64,000 bases of DNA from Rhodococcus sp. Z13 (lineage in GTDB: Bacteria; Actinomycetota; Actinomycetes; Mycobacteriales; Mycobacteriaceae): positions 2,400,352 through 2,464,351 of the forward strand of contig NZ_CP107551.1 of NCBI RefSeq assembly GCF_025837095.1, read 5' to 3'. The translations under genes were made by a program, and so were the position numbers. Under the pieces are notes generated by a model, which did no database searches, was not told the DNA's origin, and worked only from the letters and a program-made list of their open reading frames with translations. Below are positions 1 to 11,771 of this stretch, one piece after another. The number at the start of each line of letters is the position of its first letter. The first letter of the stretch is position 1.

Positions 1-3000
1 CGGCTGGCGCGGCTGCTCGTCGACCGCGGCGCCGGCCCGGACCGGCTCGTCGCGGTGGCGTTGCCCCGCGAGGCCGATCTGGTGGTCGCGCTGCTCGCGG
101 TGCTGCACAGCGGCGCCGCCTACCTGCCGATCGACGTGACCTTCCCACCGGACCGGCTGGCGTACATGTTCGACGACGCCGCCCCGGTGTGCCTGCTCAC
201 CACCGCCGAGCACGCCACCGCGCTGCCGCCGCACACCCCACCGGTGGTGGACCTGCACGACCCGCAGGTCCGCGCCGACCTCGACGCCCGCCCGGCGGCG
301 CCGCTGAGCGACACCGACCGCGGTGGCCGGGTGCATCCGGACAGCACCGCCTACGTCATCTACACCTCCGGCTCGACCGGCCGCCCGAAGGGCGTGGTGG
401 TGCCGCACCGCACCGTGGTCACGTTGCTCACCGACACCCGCGAGCTGTTCGGCTTCGACAGCTCGGACGTGTGGACGCTGTTCCACTCCTACGCCTTCGA
501 CTTCTCGGTGTGGGAGCTGTGGGGGGCGCTCGCGCACGGCGGCCGGGTCGTGGTGGTCGACTACCACACCGCCCGCAACCCGCAGGAGTTCCTCGAGCTG
601 CTGCGCCGCGAACGGGTCACCGTGCTCAACCAGACCCCGACGGCGTTCTACCAGCTCATCGACGCCGACCGGGCCGCCGGCAGTCCCGCCACGGCGCTGC
701 GCTGGATCGTCTTCGGTGGGGAGGCCCTCGACTTCGCGCAGCTCGACCGCTGGTACCGGCGCCACGACGACACCGCCCCGACGCTGGTGAACATGTACGG
801 CATCACCGAGACGACCGTGCACGTGACGATCCGGCCGATCACCCGGGAGCTCGCCGCGGGCACCGCCGCGAGCCTGATCGGTGAGCCGCTGCCCTCGCTG
901 CGGCTGCACATCCTGGACCGGCGGCTGCATCCGGTGCCGACCGGGGTGGTGGGCGAACTGTACGTCGCCGGCGCGCAGCTCTCGCGCGGCTATCTGCACC
1001 GCCCGGAGCTGACCGCGACCCGCTTCGTCGCCGACCCGCACGGCGCCCCCGGCGACCGGCTCTACCGCACCGGCGACCTCGCCCGCCGCACCCGCGACGG
1101 GGAGATCGAGTACCTCGGCCGCGCCGACTTCCAGGTGCAGCTGCGCGGTTTCCGCATCGAACTCGGCGAGATCGAGGCGGCGCTGCTGCGCGCCCCGCAC
1201 GTCGCCCGGGCGGTGGTGCTCGTGCACACCGACGACACCTCCGGCACCGAGCGGCTCGTCGGCTACGTGGTGCCCGAGAGCGGGCACCGCATCGACGTCG
1301 ACGCGGTGCTCGAGTACGCCGCGAGCGAACTGGCGGCGTACATGCTGCCGGCGACGCTGATGGTGCTCGATGCGCTGCCGGTCACCGCCACCGGCAAACT
1401 CGACCGCCGCGCCCTGCCGGAACCGGACTTCGCGGCGCGTGCCACCGTCTCCCGCGCCCCGGCCCACGGCCACGAGGCCACCCTGGTGGAGCTGTTCGCG
1501 CAGGTACTGGGCCTGCCGACGGTGGGGGTCGACGATTCGTTCTTCGCGCTCGGCGGCGACTCGATCATGTCCATCCAGCTGGTCTCCCGCGCCAAAGCCC
1601 TCGGCCTGGACCTGACCCCGCGGGACGTCTTCGAGCACAAGACCCCCGCGGCGCTGGCCGCGGTGGTCGGCACCAGCACCGGGCAGGTGCTCGAGGAACT
1701 GCCCGGCGGCGGGGTCGGCGACATGCCGCTGCCCCCGATCGTGCACTGGATGCTCGGCCGCGGCGGCAGCATCGACCGCTACTCGCAGGCGGTGCTGCTG
1801 CGCCTGCCCACCGGCCTCGACGCCGCGACCCTGCACGCGGTGGTCGGCGCCGTAATCGACCGCCACGACATGCTGCGCGTGCAGCTCGTCGACGACCCGG
1901 ACGCCGCCGGCGGGCACCGGCTGCACGTGCCCGCCCCCGGTGCGGTGCCGGTCGCGGAGCTGATCCACCGGGTGCCGGTGACCAGCGCCGCCGACAGCGA
2001 CGACTTCTTCGCCCTGGCCGCCACCGAACTCGACGCCGCCGCCGACCGCCTCGACCCGCGGCGCGGGCGGGTGGTGCAGCTGGTGTGGTTCGACGCCACC
2101 AGCGGCGCCGGGCGACTGCTGATCGTCATCCACCATCTCGCCGTGGACGGGGTGTCCTGGCGGATCCTGGTGCCGGACCTCGCGACCGCGTGGTCGGCGG
2201 CGCTGGCCGGCGCCGACCGGCTGCTGCCCCCGCCCACCGGCACCAGCGTGCGCCGCTGGGCGCACGCCCTCGTCGACGCCGCGCACGAGCCCGACCGTCA
2301 CCGCGAACTCGACTTCTGGCGGCACATCGTCGACCACGACGACCCGGACCTCGGCCGACGGGCCTTCGATCCGGCCCGCGACACCAACGCCACCGTCGCC
2401 ACGGTGGTCTCCGAGCTGCCCACCGCCGTCACCGAGGCGCTGCTCACCGCGGTTCCCACGGCCTTCCACGGCGCCGTCGACCACGGTCTGCTCACCGCCC
2501 TCGCGCTGGCGGTGACGGCCTGGCGCCGCGACCGCGGCCGGGACCACCGCAGCGTGCTGCTCACCCTCGAGGGGCACGGCCGCGACGGCCTCGCCGAGGC
2601 CGGGGCGGACCTGTCGAACACCGTCGGCTGGTTCACCACCCTGCATCCGCTGCTGCTGGACATGACCGGCCTCGACCTCGACGACGCGCTGGCGGCGGGG
2701 CCGTCGGCGGGCCGGGCGATCAAGACGGTCAAGGAACACCTCGCGGCGGTGCCGGACCACGGCCTCGGCTACGGGCTGCTGCGCTATCTCGAGCCGGAGA
2801 CCGCCGCGGCGCTGGCCGGGCACCCGGCCCCGCAGATCAGCTTCAACTATCTGGGCCGGCCCACCGCCGGCACCGCCGGCGCCGGTCCGGACACCCCCTG
2901 GCTGCCCATCGACGGGTTCCCGCACGGCGGCGCCCACGACCCGGACATGCCCGCCGCAGCGGTGCTCGACATCAACGCCGTCACCGCCGACACCCCGGAC

Positions 3001-6000
3001 GGGCCGGTGCTGCGGCTGCACTGGTCGTATCCGGCCGGGCTGCTCGACGACAGCGACGTCACCGCCCTGGCGGAGCGGTTCGCCACCGCCGCCACCTCCC
3101 TGACCCGGCACACCCGCAGCCCGCACGCCGGGGGCCTGACCCCCTCGGATCTGCCGCTGGTGCGCCTGGACCAGGACAGCATCGAGCAGCTCGAGCACCG
3201 CTACGGCCGGCTCGACACCGTCTGGCCCACCGCGCCGCTGCAGACCGGGCTGCTGTTCCACGCGCTGCTCGCCGGCGATCAGCCCGACGCGTACATCGTG
3301 CAGCTGGTGCTGGATCTGCGCGGCGAGGTCGACACCACCCGCATGCGCCGCGCGCTGCAACTGCTGCTCGATCGGCATCCGGCGCTGCGGGCCGCCTTCC
3401 CGGCGGTCGGGGACGGGCACGTGCAGGTGGTACCCACCCATGTGGAGGTGCCGTTCACCCTCGCCGACACCAGTGACGATCCGGATCCGGACGACGCGGC
3501 CGCGCAGCTGCTGGATCTGGACCGGCGCACCCGCTTCGACACCGCGATCCCGCCGCTGCTGCGGGCGACGCTGGTGCACACCGGCAGCGACCGGCACCTG
3601 CTCGCCCTGACGAACCACCATCTGCTGCTGGACGGCTGGTCCACCCCGGTGCTGGTGCGTGAGCTGCTGGTGCTCTACGCCACCGACGGGGATCCGCGGG
3701 CGCTGCCCCCGGCCCCGGACTACGGCCACTACCTGAGCTGGCTCGCCGACCGCGACCAGCAGGCCTCCCTCGACGCCTACCGTCACGCGCTGGCGGGGGT
3801 GGAGGAACCGACCCTGCTGGCACCGCAGCACCGGCCCGGCACCACCCCGGCGGTGTCGGAGGACCTCGACGTCGACCTCGACACCGACCTGTCGGTGCGG
3901 CTGCACACCACCGCCTCGACCCGCGGTGTCACCGTCAACACCCTGGTGCAGACCGCCTGGGGTCTGGTGCTCGGCGCGCTGACCGGCCGCACCGATGTGG
4001 TGTTCGGGGCCACCGTGTCCGGCCGGCCCCCGCAGATCCCCGGCATCGAGGCGATGATCGGGTTGTTCATCAACACCGTCCCGGTGCGCATCACCGTGCA
4101 CCCGGACGACACCCTCGGCGCGCTGGTGGACCGGGTGCAGGCCGAACAGGTCGCCCTGCTCGACCACCACCACCTGGATCTGGGCACCCTCGAACAGCAG
4201 CTCGGCGCGGCGGTGCGATTCGACACCCTCACGGTGTTCGAGTCCTATCCGGTCGAACGCGCCGGGCTGTCCCGCGAGACCGATCTCGGGGGTATGCGGG
4301 TGGCGGACATCGTCGGCCGCGACGCCGCGCACTACCCCCTGTCGGTGGTGGTGCACACCGACGACGCGGTGCACCTGCGGATGAAGTACCTGCCGGAGGT
4401 GTTCGACCGGGCCGAGGTCGCCGGCATCGCCGGCCGCATCAGCGCCGTCCTCGACGCCCTCACCGGCGATCCGGGGACCGCGGTGACCGACCTGCCGCTG
4501 CTCACCGCCGCCGAACGCGCCGCGCTGCTGCCGGTGCACGGACCGGCCGGGGACAGCGAACGGACCCTGCCGGAGCTGTTCGCGGCCACCGCCGCGGCGC
4601 ATCCGGAGGCGATCGCGGTGACCGACGGGCCCCGCAGCCTCACCTACCGGCAGCTCGACGAGTACTCGACCCGCCTGGCGCGGCTGCTGCGCGAGCGGGG
4701 CGCCGGCCCCGAGACCTTCGTCGCCCTCGGCATCGCCCGCTCGCTCGAATCGATCGCCGCGATGTGGGCGATCACCAAGACCGGCGCGGCGTTCGTGCCC
4801 GTCGACCCCGGCTATCCCGCCGAGCGGGTGGCGTTCATGCTCGACGACTGCGGTGCCGCCCTCGGTCTGACCACCGCCGCGCACCGGCCCGGGCTGCCGG
4901 ACACCGCGCAGTGGCTGATGCTCGACGAACTCGCGCTGCCGGACGACACCACCGCGCTGACCGACGCGGACCGCACCACCCCGCTGCGGATGGCGCACCC
5001 GGCCTACCTGATCTACACCTCCGGGTCGACGGGCCGCCCGAAGGGTGTGATCACCACCCACCGCAGCCTCGACAATTTCGCCCGCGACCAGCTCGGCCGC
5101 TTCCACGCCACGGTCGGCTCCCGGGTGATGCACGTGTCGTCGCCGAGCTTCGACGCGTCGATCTTCGAGTACCTGCTGGCCTTCGGCTCCGGGGCGACGC
5201 TGGTGATCGTGCCGCCGCAGGTCGTCGGCGGCCGCGAACTCGGGGCGCTGCTGCGCGCGCAGCAGGTCACCCACGGGTTCATCACCCCCGCCGCGCTGGC
5301 CTCCCTCGACCCGGCGGACCTGACCGCCCTCGTCGACCTGGCGGTCGGTGGGGAGGCGTGGCCGGCGGACCTGCAGGCCGTGTGGGCGCCCGGGCGGCGG
5401 CTCGTCAACGCCTACGGACCCACCGAGACCACCATCATGGCGGCGATCAGCGACCCGCTCGACGTCGACAGCCCGCTCACCCTCGGCGGCCCGCTGCGCG
5501 GCGTGCACGCCGTGGTGCTCGACGCGGCGCTGCGCCCCGTGCCGCTCGGCGTCACCGGCGAGCTGTATCTCGCCGGGGTCGGGCTGGCCCGCGGCTACCA
5601 CGCCCGCCCGGCGCTGACCGCCGCGCGGTTCGTCGCCGACCCCTACGGCATCCCCGGCGAACGGATGTACCGCACCGGCGATCTGGTGCGCTGGGTCGGC
5701 AGCGTCGAGGACGCAGACCTGCGCATCGAGTACGTGGGCCGCTCCGACTTCCAGATCAAGATCCGCGGCTTCCGGGTCGAACTCGGGGAGATCGACGCGG
5801 TGCTCGCCGCCCACCCGGCGGTGTCCTTCGCCGCGACCCTCGCGCACCGCGCCCCCAGCGGGGAACTGGTGCTCGTCGCCTACCTGCATCCGGCGGCCCA
5901 GGCCCGGATCGACGCCGCCGAGATCAAGACGCACGCGGCGCAGCACCTGCCGGCGCACATGGTGCCGACGGTGATCACCGTGCTCGACGAGATCCCGCTG

Positions 6001-9000
6001 ACCCCGGTCGGCAAGCTCGACCGCGCCGCGCTGCCGGTGCCCGAGCTGACCGGCAGCGGCGGCGACTACCGCGCCCCCGGTGACGCCCTCGAAACCCTCG
6101 TCGCCGAGGAACTCGCCGACCTGCTCGGCCTCGACCGGATCGGGGTGGACGACAGCTTCTTCGATCTCGGCGGCAACTCGCTGCTCGCCACCCGCGCCGT
6201 CGCCCGCCTCGGCGAACGCCTCGGCCGGTCGGTGCCGGTACGCACCCTCTTCGAGGCCCCCACCGTGCGGGCGCTGGCCGCGGCACTGGGACCGACCCCG
6301 GAGCCGGCCGAGCAGCCGGACACCGTCAGCGGACCGGTCGCCGGGCCGCGCCCGGACCGGATCCCGCTGTCCCCGGCGCAGCAGCGGCTGTGGTTCCTCA
6401 ACCAGTTCGACACGAGCTCGGCCGCCTACAACATCCCGCTCGCCATCCGGTTGTCCGGGCATCTGTCCGCGGCGGCACTGTCGGCGGCGCTGCACGACGT
6501 GCTGGCCCGGCACGAGAGCCTGCGCACCGTCTACCCGGCCTCCCCGGCGGGACCGTACCAGCGGATCATCGATCCCGCCGACGCCCCGCTGCCGCTGGAC
6601 GTGGTGCCGGTCGACGAGCACGACGTGCTCACCGCGGTCGGCGACTTCATCGGCGCCGGTTTCGACGTCACCGTCGACATCCCGGTGCGGGCGCGGGTGT
6701 TCGCCTTCGGCCGCGACGACCATCTCGCGGTGCTGGTGGTGCACCACATCGCCGCCGACGGTGCCTCCACCGGGCCGCTGGCGCGGGATCTGATGGCCGC
6801 CTACGCCGCCCGCACCCGCGGCGAGACCCCGGCCTGGGAGCCGCTGCCGGTGCAGTACGCCGACTACACCCTCTGGCAGCTCGACCGGCTCGGTGACCCG
6901 CAGCAGCCGGGCAGCCTCGCCGCCGAGCAGACCGAGTACTGGCGGCGCCGCCTCGCCGGGCTGCCGGACGTGCTGACCCTGCCGACGGACCGGCCCCGCC
7001 CGGCGCAGCAGTCCTTCCGCGGCGACATCGTCCGCTTCGGGGTCGACGCGGACCTGCACGCCCGGCTGCAGCGCCTCGCCGCCGAACACGGCAGCACCGT
7101 GTTCATGACCGTGCACGCCGCCCTGGCGGTGCTGCTGGCGCGGCTGTCCGGCAGCGACGACATCGCCGTCGGCTCCCCGGTCGCCGGTCGCGGCCACCGC
7201 GCCCTCGACGACCTGATCGGCATGTTCGTCAACACCGTGGTGCTGCGCACCCGGGTCCCCGGCGACGTGTCGTTCGCGGCGCTGCTCGCCGACGTCACCG
7301 ACGGTGACCTCGACGCCTTCGCGCACACCGACCTGCCGTTCGACCGGATCGTCGACACCCTCGCCCCGACCCGCTCGACCGCGCACTCGCCGCTGTTCCA
7401 GGTCTCCCTCGAATTCCACACCGCGGCCCTGCCCGCCGTGGAACTGCCGCACCTGAGCATCCAAGGTGTCTCCCTCGATCCGACGGTGTGCAACTTCGAC
7501 CTGGAACTGCTCGTCGGCGAGAACACCGAGGGCGGACTCGACGCGGCGTTCGTGTACGCCACGGACCTGTTCGACGCCGGCACCGTCGCCGGCTTCGCCG
7601 AACGGTTCGTGCGGCTGCTCGAACAGATCACCATCGACCCGCACCGCCCGGTCGGGGACGTCGAGCTGCTCACCGCCACCGAACGGGCCGCGCTCGTCCC
7701 GGCACGCGGCCCGGAACCGGAGCCGGTGCGGCTGTGGCCGGAGCTGCTCGACGCCGCCGTGGCCGCGGCCCCCGACACGATCGCGGTGATCGACGGGGAT
7801 CGGGCGCTGACCTACCGGGAGCTCGACGTCCGCGCCACCGCCCTGGCGCGGCGCCTGCTCGCCCGCGGCGCCGGACCGGAGAAGGTGGTGGCGCTGGCGT
7901 TGCCGCGGTCGCTCGAGTCCGTCACCGCGGTGTGGGCGACGGTGCGCACCGGCGCGGCGTTCGTGCCGGTGGACCCGACCTATCCGGCCGAGCGCATCGC
8001 CTACATGCTCGACGACTCGGCCGCGGTGCTCGGCCTGACCGACGCCGCGCACCGGGCGGTGCTGCCGGCGCGGGTGGACTGGCTCGTCCTCGACGAGCTC
8101 GACCTGCCGCTCGACGGACACGGCGCGCCGCTCACCGACGCGGAACGGCCCACCGCGCTGCGCCCGGACCATCCGGCCTATCTGATCTACACCTCCGGGT
8201 CGACCGGCCGGCCCAAGGGCGTGGCGGTCACCCACCGGGGGCTGGCGGCCCTGGCCCGGGAGGAACGCGAGCACCTGCAGGTCACCGGCCACAGCCGCGT
8301 CTCGCATCTGGCGTCGCCGAGCTTCGACGCGTCGGTCTTCGAACAGATGATGGCGCTGTCCGCCGCCGCGACCCTGGTGATCGTGCCGCCGACCGTCTAC
8401 GGCGGCGACGAACTCGCCGCGGTGCTGGCCACCCACCGGGTCACGCACAGCTTCATCACCCCGACGGCGCTGGCCTCGCTGGATCCGGGCACCGTACCGG
8501 ACCTGCAGGTGCTGCTCGTCGCGGGGGAGGCGCTGCCGCCGGAGCTGGTGGCCCGCTGGGCGCCGGGCCGGCGCATGATCGACGCCTACGGCCCCACCGA
8601 GGCGACCATCATGACCTCGCTGAGCGCACCGCTGCAGCCCGGGGACCGGGTCACCATCGGCCGCCCGAGCCGCGGCTTCCGGGCGCTGGTGCTCGACGCG
8701 CGGCTGCGGCCGGTGCCGGTCGGGGTGGCCGGGGAACTGTACGTCGCCGGGCCCGGTCTGGCCCGCGGCTACCACGACCGGCCCGGCCTGACCGCCGCCC
8801 GGTTCGTGCCCGACCCGTTCGGGGCGCCGGGGGAACGGATGTACCGCACCGGTGATCTGGTGCGGTGGACCGACGATCACCGCCTCGACTACGTCGGCCG
8901 CACCGACTTCCAGGTCAAGATCCGCGGTTTCCGCATCGAGCTCGGCGAGATCGACGCCGCGCTCACCGCGCACCCGGAGGTGGTGTTCGCCCACACCCTC

Positions 9001-10302
9001 GGGCACACCACCCCCTCCGGGCAGGCGGTGCCGGTGTCCTATCTGCGGCTCGCGCCCGGCGCCACCAGCGGCGTCGACGAGATCAAGGCGTTCGTCGCGC
9101 AGCAGCTGCCGGCGCACATGGTGCCCGCGGTGCTGACGGCGCTCGACGAGATCCCGCTGACACCGGCGGGCAAACTCGACCGCACGGCGCTGCCGGCGCC
9201 GGACTTCGGCACCGACACCGGCCGCTACCGGGCGCCGCGCACCGACCTCGAACGGCTCGCCTGCGAGGTGTTCGCCGAGCACCTCGGGGTCGAGCGGGTC
9301 GGGATCGACGACAATTTCTTCGATCTCGGGGGCACCTCGCTGCTGGCGACCCGGCTGCTGCCGGCCCTCGGCGAACGGATCGGGCGGCGCATCCCGATCC
9401 AGACGATCTTCACCCACCCGTCCCCGGCGGAGCTGGCCGAGCACCTGACCGAACCGCGCGAGGAGGGCGGCATCGACGACGCCTTCCGGCCCCTGGTGCC
9501 GCTGCGCACCGGCACCGGACCGGCACTGTTCTGCATCCATCCCGCCGCCGGGCTGGCCTGGGTGTATGCGGGGCTGGCGCAGCGGCTCGGCGACGGCCGG
9601 CCCGTCTACGGCCTGCAACTGCCGGTGCTGTCCGGCGGTCCGCGCCACGACAGCGTGCGCGAGCTGGCACGCCACTACGTGCAGGAGATCCGTCGGGTGC
9701 AGCCGCACGGCCCGTACCACCTGCTCGGCTGGTCGCTCGGCGGAGTGCTCGCCCACGCCGTCGCCGTCGAACTGCGCCACGCCGGGGAGGTCGTCGACAC
9801 CCTCGCCCTGCTCGACAGTCATCTGGTCACCGGCACCGTCGCCCCGGCCGTGGGCACCCGCGAGATGCTGCGCGATCTGGGCATCCCGCTCGACGGGGGA
9901 CCGGAGCCGAGCTTCGAACACGCCGCGGCGCTGCTCGACGAGGCGTTCGGCGGCGCCACCGGGCTCACCGCCGGGCATCTCGAACGGATCCACTCCGGGT
10001 CCACCGACGCGGCGCGCGCCGCGCGGCGGCACGAGCCGGACAGCTTCGACGGGGACGCGTTGTTCTTCACTGCGGCCCGCTCGGAGACGTCGGTGCCGGC
10101 GGTGGCGGCCTGGCACAACGTGATCGCGGGGGAGATCCACCAGTACCGGATCGACTGCGAGCACCACGAGATCGTCACGCCGGGCGCGGTGGAGACGATC
10201 GTGGCGGTGCTCGAGGCGCGACTGGCCGAGAGCGACGAGGCGGTGCGCCGCTGGGGTCTCGGCCGGGTCGCGTCCGCGCCCAACGGGCAGCGGCGTCGCT
10301 GA
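1..10302 (+). CDS. Non-ribosomal peptide synthetase, 3' part (A-T-E / C-A-T / C-A-T-TE)
   Basis: The frame is open from base 1, so the N-terminus lies outside the window; 3433 residues are visible. Domains by nucleotide: A1 (about 1-1430, with [11 protein letters not shown] and a GKLDRR end), carrier T1 (GGDS near 1552, the form usual before epimerases), E (HHLAVDG near 2131), C (HHLLLDG near 3616), A2 (4560-6040), T2 (GGNS near 6169), C (HHIAADG near 6741), A3 (7770-9215), T3 (GGTS near 9330) and thioesterase (GWSLGG near 9730, late His in CEHHEIV). The ten-residue code of A1, read by eye, is DFWNVGMVHK, one change from the Thr code, so with the E domain a D-Thr-type unit is expected. The A2 and A3 codes (DAFFAGAIMK, DAFFLAAIMK) look hydrophobic but match no code I recall. 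The TE marks the last module. A siderophore product is possible but not shown; no MbtH or tailoring gene is clearly tied to it. Confidence 0.95.
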   Translation, partial: RLARLLVDRGAGPDRLVAVALPREADLVVALLAVLHSGAAYLPIDVTFPPDRLAYMFDDAAPVCLLTTAEHATALPPHTPPVVDLHDPQVRADLDARPAAPLSDTDRGGRVHPDSTAYVIYTSGSTGRPKGVVVPHRTVVTLLTDTRELFGFDSSDVWTLFHSYAFDFSVWELWGALAHGGRVVVVDYHTARNPQEFLELLRRERVTVLNQTPTAFYQLIDADRAAGSPATALRWIVFGGEALDFAQLDRWYRRHDDTAPTLVNMYGITETTVHVTIRPITRELAAGTAASLIGEPLPSLRLHILDRRLHPVPTGVVGELYVAGAQLSRGYLHRPELTATRFVADPHGAPGDRLYRTGDLARRTRDGEIEYLGRADFQVQLRGFRIELGEIEAALLRAPHVARAVVLVHTDDTSGTERLVGYVVPESGHRIDVDAVLEYAASELAAYMLPATLMVLDALPVTATGKLDRRALPEPDFAARATVSRAPAHGHEATLVELFAQVLGLPTVGVDDSFFALGGDSIMSIQLVSRAKALGLDLTPRDVFEHKTPAALAAVVGTSTGQVLEELPGGGVGDMPLPPIVHWMLGRGGSIDRYSQAVLLRLPTGLDAATLHAVVGAVIDRHDMLRVQLVDDPDAAGGHRLHVPAPGAVPVAELIHRVPVTSAADSDDFFALAATELDAAADRLDPRRGRVVQLVWFDATSGAGRLLIVIHHLAVDGVSWRILVPDLATAWSAALAGADRLLPPPTGTSVRRWAHALVDAAHEPDRHRELDFWRHIVDHDDPDLGRRAFDPARDTNATVATVVSELPTAVTEALLTAVPTAFHGAVDHGLLTALALAVTAWRRDRGRDHRSVLLTLEGHGRDGLAEAGADLSNTVGWFTTLHPLLLDMTGLDLDDALAAGPSAGRAIKTVKEHLAAVPDHGLGYGLLRYLEPETAAALAGHPAPQISFNYLGRPTAGTAGAGPDTPWLPIDGFPHGGAHDPDMPAAAVLDINAVTADTPDGPVLRLHWSYPAGLLDDSDVTALAERFATAATSLTRHTRSPHAGGLTPSDLPLVRLDQDSIEQLEHRYGRLDTVWPTAPLQTGLLFHALLAGDQPDAYIVQLVLDLRGEVDTTRMRRALQLLLDRHPALRAAFPAVGDGHVQVVPTHVEVPFTLADTSDDPDPDDAAAQLLDLDRRTRFDTAIPPLLRATLVHTGSDRHLLALTNHHLLLDGWSTPVLVRELLVLYATDGDPRALPPAPDYGHYLSWLADRDQQASLDAYRHALAGVEEPTLLAPQHRPGTTPAVSEDLDVDLDTDLSVRLHTTASTRGVTVNTLVQTAWGLVLGALTGRTDVVFGATVSGRPPQIPGIEAMIGLFINTVPVRITVHPDDTLGALVDRVQAEQVALLDHHHLDLGTLEQQLGAAVRFDTLTVFESYPVERAGLSRETDLGGMRVADIVGRDAAHYPLSVVVHTDDAVHLRMKYLPEVFDRAEVAGIAGRISAVLDALTGDPGTAVTDLPLLTAAERAALLPVHGPAGDSERTLPELFAATAAAHPEAIAVTDGPRSLTYRQLDEYSTRLARLLRERGAGPETFVALGIARSLESIAAMWAITKTGAAFVPVDPGYPAERVAFMLDDCGAALGLTTAAHRPGLPDTAQWLMLDELALPDDTTALTDADRTTPLRMAHPAYLIYTSGSTGRPKGVITTHRSLDNFARDQLGRFHATVGSRVMHVSSPSFDASIFEYLLAFGSGATLVIVPPQVVGGRELGALLRAQQVTHGFITPAALASLDPADLTALVDLAVGGEAWPADLQAVWAPGRRLVNAYGPTETTIMAAISDPLDVDSPLTLGGPLRGVHAVVLDAALRPVPLGVTGELYLAGVGLARGYHARPALTAARFVADPYGIPGERMYRTGDLVRWVGSVEDADLRIEYVGRSDFQIKIRGFRVELGEIDAVLAAHPAVSFAATLAHRAPSGELVLVAYLHPAAQARIDAAEIKTHAAQHLPAHMVPTVITVLDEIPLTPVGKLDRAALPVPELTGSGGDYRAPGDALETLVAEELADLLGLDRIGVDDSFFDLGGNSLLATRAVARLGERLGRSVPVRTLFEAPTVRALAAALGPTPEPAEQPDTVSGPVAGPRPDRIPLSPAQQRLWFLNQFDTSSAAYNIPLAIRLSGHLSAAALSAALHDVLARHESLRTVYPASPAGPYQRIIDPADAPLPLDVVPVDEHDVLTAVGDFIGAGFDVTVDIPVRARVFAFGRDDHLAVLVVHHIAADGASTGPLARDLMAAYAARTRGETPAWEPLPVQYADYTLWQLDRLGDPQQPGSLAAEQTEYWRRRLAGLPDVLTLPTDRPRPAQQSFRGDIVRFGVDADLHARLQRLAAEHGSTVFMTVHAALAVLLARLSGSDDIAVGSPVAGRGHRALDDLIGMFVNTVVLRTRVPGDVSFAALLADVTDGDLDAFAHTDLPFDRIVDTLAPTRSTAHSPLFQVSLEFHTAALPAVELPHLSIQGVSLDPTVCNFDLELLVGENTEGGLDAAFVYATDLFDAGTVAGFAERFVRLLEQITIDPHRPVGDVELLTATERAALVPARGPEPEPVRLWPELLDAAVAAAPDTIAVIDGDRALTYRELDVRATALARRLLARGAGPEKVVALALPRSLESVTAVWATVRTGAAFVPVDPTYPAERIAYMLDDSAAVLGLTDAAHRAVLPARVDWLVLDELDLPLDGHGAPLTDAERPTALRPDHPAYLIYTSGSTGRPKGVAVTHRGLAALAREEREHLQVTGHSRVSHLASPSFDASVFEQMMALSAAATLVIVPPTVYGGDELAAVLATHRVTHSFITPTALASLDPGTVPDLQVLLVAGEALPPELVARWAPGRRMIDAYGPTEATIMTSLSAPLQPGDRVTIGRPSRGFRALVLDARLRPVPVGVAGELYVAGPGLARGYHDRPGLTAARFVPDPFGAPGERMYRTGDLVRWTDDHRLDYVGRTDFQVKIRGFRIELGEIDAALTAHPEVVFAHTLGHTTPSGQAVPVSYLRLAPGATSGVDEIKAFVAQQLPAHMVPAVLTALDEIPLTPAGKLDRTALPAPDFGTDTGRYRAPRTDLERLACEVFAEHLGVERVGIDDNFFDLGGTSLLATRLLPALGERIGRRIPIQTIFTHPSPAELAEHLTEPREEGGIDDAFRPLVPLRTGTGPALFCIHPAAGLAWVYAGLAQRLGDGRPVYGLQLPVLSGGPRHDSVRELARHYVQEIRRVQPHGPYHLLGWSLGGVLAHAVAVELRHAGEVVDTLALLDSHLVTGTVAPAVGTREMLRDLGIPLDGGPEPSFEHAAALLDEAFGGATGLTAGHLERIHSGSTDAARAARRHEPDSFDGDALFFTAARSETSVPAVAAWHNVIAGEIHQYRIDCEHHEIVTPGAVETIVAVLEARLAESDEAVRRWGLGRVASAPNGQRRR

Positions 10303-10319
10303 GCCGCCCGCCGCCTCCG

Positions 10320-10356
10320 CATCCCCGGTCATGCACACGATGCATGACCGGGGATG
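10320..10356 (+). terminator. Strong hairpin after the NRPS
   Basis: A perfect 16-bp inverted repeat (10320-10335 with 10341-10356) encloses a 5-base loop, 18 bases after the NRPS stop codon. There is no clear T-run, which is common in high-G+C actinobacteria. The right arm touches the first possible ATG of the P450 frame (10354), which argues that the true P450 start is the later ATG at 10405. The palindrome could also serve as an operator for the P450 operon. Confidence 0.7.
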
Positions 10357-10404
10357 CACATTATGAGTTGGATTGATCGCGCGGTGGTCGCTTCACTGAA
10401 AGGC

Positions 10405-11580
10405 ATGACCAGCAGCCCTCCCACCGCCGACGTCGACCTGTTCGCCGACGACGTCCTCGTCGACCCCTATCCGACCTTCGCGCAGCTGCGCGCACTCGGC
10501 CCCGTGGTGTACCTGCCGCGCCACGACGTCTACGCCCTGACCCGCTACGACATCATCCGCGGCGCCCTCGCCGACACCGCGACGTTCTCCTCCCGCAGCA
10601 TCGCCTTCAACCCCGCCGCCAACGACGCCCTCCGCGGCACCTCCCTGGCCTCGGACCCACCGATCCACACCGAACTGCGCGCCACCCTCACCGAGAACCT
10701 CTCGCCGCGGGCGCTGCGCGGCCTCAAGGCCGGCATCGAAGCCAAGGCCGACACCCTCGTCGCCGACCTGGTGGAGCAGGGCTCCTTCGACGCGATCGAC
10801 GCGCTCGCCCGCGCCTTCCCGCTCGAGGTCGTCGCCGACCTCATCGGGTTCACCGGCGAGGTGCGCGCGAACATGCTGCGCTGGGGACAGGCCGCCATGG
10901 AGGTGCTCGGCCCCATGAACCAGCGCACCGCCGAGAACTTCCCCATCGCCGGGGAACTGTACGCGTGGTGCTCCCAGGTACAGGCCGAGGACCTCACGCC
11001 CGGCTCGGTCGGGCGCGGCATCTTCGACGCCGAGGCCCGCGGCGCCATCCCCGCCGGCAGCGCCGGGCACATCATCCACCAGTACCTCGGTGCCGGGGTG
11101 GACACCACCATCGCCTCGATCGGCAACCTCATCGCGTTGTTCGCGACGTTCCCCGACCAGTTCGACCTCGTCCGCGCCGACCCGTCGCTGGTGCCGTCCG
11201 CCTTCGCGGAGGTGCTGCGCTACTGGGCGCCCCTGCACGCCTGGGGCCGCGCCGTCACCCGCGACGTCGAGATCGACGGCCACCTGATCCCCGGCGGGTC
11301 GCAGGCCGCGGTGCTGCTCGGCTCCGGCAACCGCGACCCGCGGCACTACGAGGACCCGGATGCGTTCCGGGTGGTCCGCAACCCGGTCGATCACCTGTCC
11401 TTCGGCTACGGCCCGCACGGCTGCGCCGGCCAGGGCCTGGCCCGCCTCGAGGCGCACGCGATCCTCGCCGCCCTCGCCCGGCACGCCCGCCGCCTCGTCG
11501 CCGGCGAACCGGTCCGGCTGCCCGCCAACACCACTCGTTCCATCGACGCCCTCGAAATCCTGGAGGTTGTGCCCGCATGA
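10405..11580 (+). CDS. Cytochrome P450, CYP199-like
   Basis: 391 residues, usual for a soluble bacterial P450. The I-helix oxygen-binding motif AGVDTT lies near residue 230, ExxR is E269-R272, and the heme loop FGYGPHGCAG has ligand Cys340. The overall look recalls CYP199-type monooxygenases that act on para-substituted benzoates, but that is only resemblance. The start at 10405 is preferred because AAAGG precedes it and an in-frame ATG at 10354 lies inside a hairpin. The stop overlaps the ferredoxin start in an ATGA, so translation is probably coupled. Electrons should pass from NAD(P)H through the reductase and ferredoxin encoded just downstream. The substrate cannot be read from sequence. 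Confidence 0.93.
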   Translation: MTSSPPTADVDLFADDVLVDPYPTFAQLRALGPVVYLPRHDVYALTRYDIIRGALADTATFSSRSIAFNPAANDALRGTSLASDPPIHTELRATLTENLSPRALRGLKAGIEAKADTLVADLVEQGSFDAIDALARAFPLEVVADLIGFTGEVRANMLRWGQAAMEVLGPMNQRTAENFPIAGELYAWCSQVQAEDLTPGSVGRGIFDAEARGAIPAGSAGHIIHQYLGAGVDTTIASIGNLIALFATFPDQFDLVRADPSLVPSAFAEVLRYWAPLHAWGRAVTRDVEIDGHLIPGGSQAAVLLGSGNRDPRHYEDPDAFRVVRNPVDHLSFGYGPHGCAGQGLARLEAHAILAALARHARRLVAGEPVRLPANTTRSIDALEILEVVPA

Positions 11581-11771
11581 AGATCACCCTCGACCGCCCC
11601 CGCTGCGAAGGCCACGGCCTGTGCGAGGAGACCGCCCCCGAGCTGATGCACCTCGACGACGACGGCGAACTGGTCCTCGACGTCACCGACGTCCCCGAGG
11701 ACGGCCCGCAGGCCGCGGCCGCGCGCGCCGCCGTGCGGGTGTGTCCCGTAGCCGCCCTCGGGCTCGCATGA
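11577..11771 (+). CDS. [3Fe-4S]-type ferredoxin, P450 redox partner
   Basis: A 64-residue ferredoxin of the small type that partners actinobacterial P450s. Ligand cysteines are C10, C16 and C56. The first segment reads CEGHGLC, with His where a fourth cluster cysteine would sit, which favours a [3Fe-4S] cluster. It overlaps the P450 stop by four bases and its own stop overlaps the reductase start by four bases, giving a tightly coupled three-gene operon. Its role is to shuttle single electrons from the FAD reductase to the P450 heme in the cytoplasm. The family is certain; the exact cluster form would need spectroscopy. Confidence 0.92.
   Translation: MKITLDRPRCEGHGLCEETAPELMHLDDDGELVLDVTDVPEDGPQAAAARAAVRVCPVAALGLA

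Noticed and set aside
1-10302. Naming the NRPS a siderophore synthetase such as rhodochelin or heterobactin
   Set aside because: The visible codes suggest Thr and two hydrophobic residues, with no hydroxyornithine or catechol genes in view, and the first part of the gene is missing.
10354-10404. P450 start at the in-frame ATG 10354 or 10363
   Set aside because: 10354 lies inside the terminator hairpin, and the extra residues (MHIMSWIDRAVV) do not resemble a P450 N-terminus.
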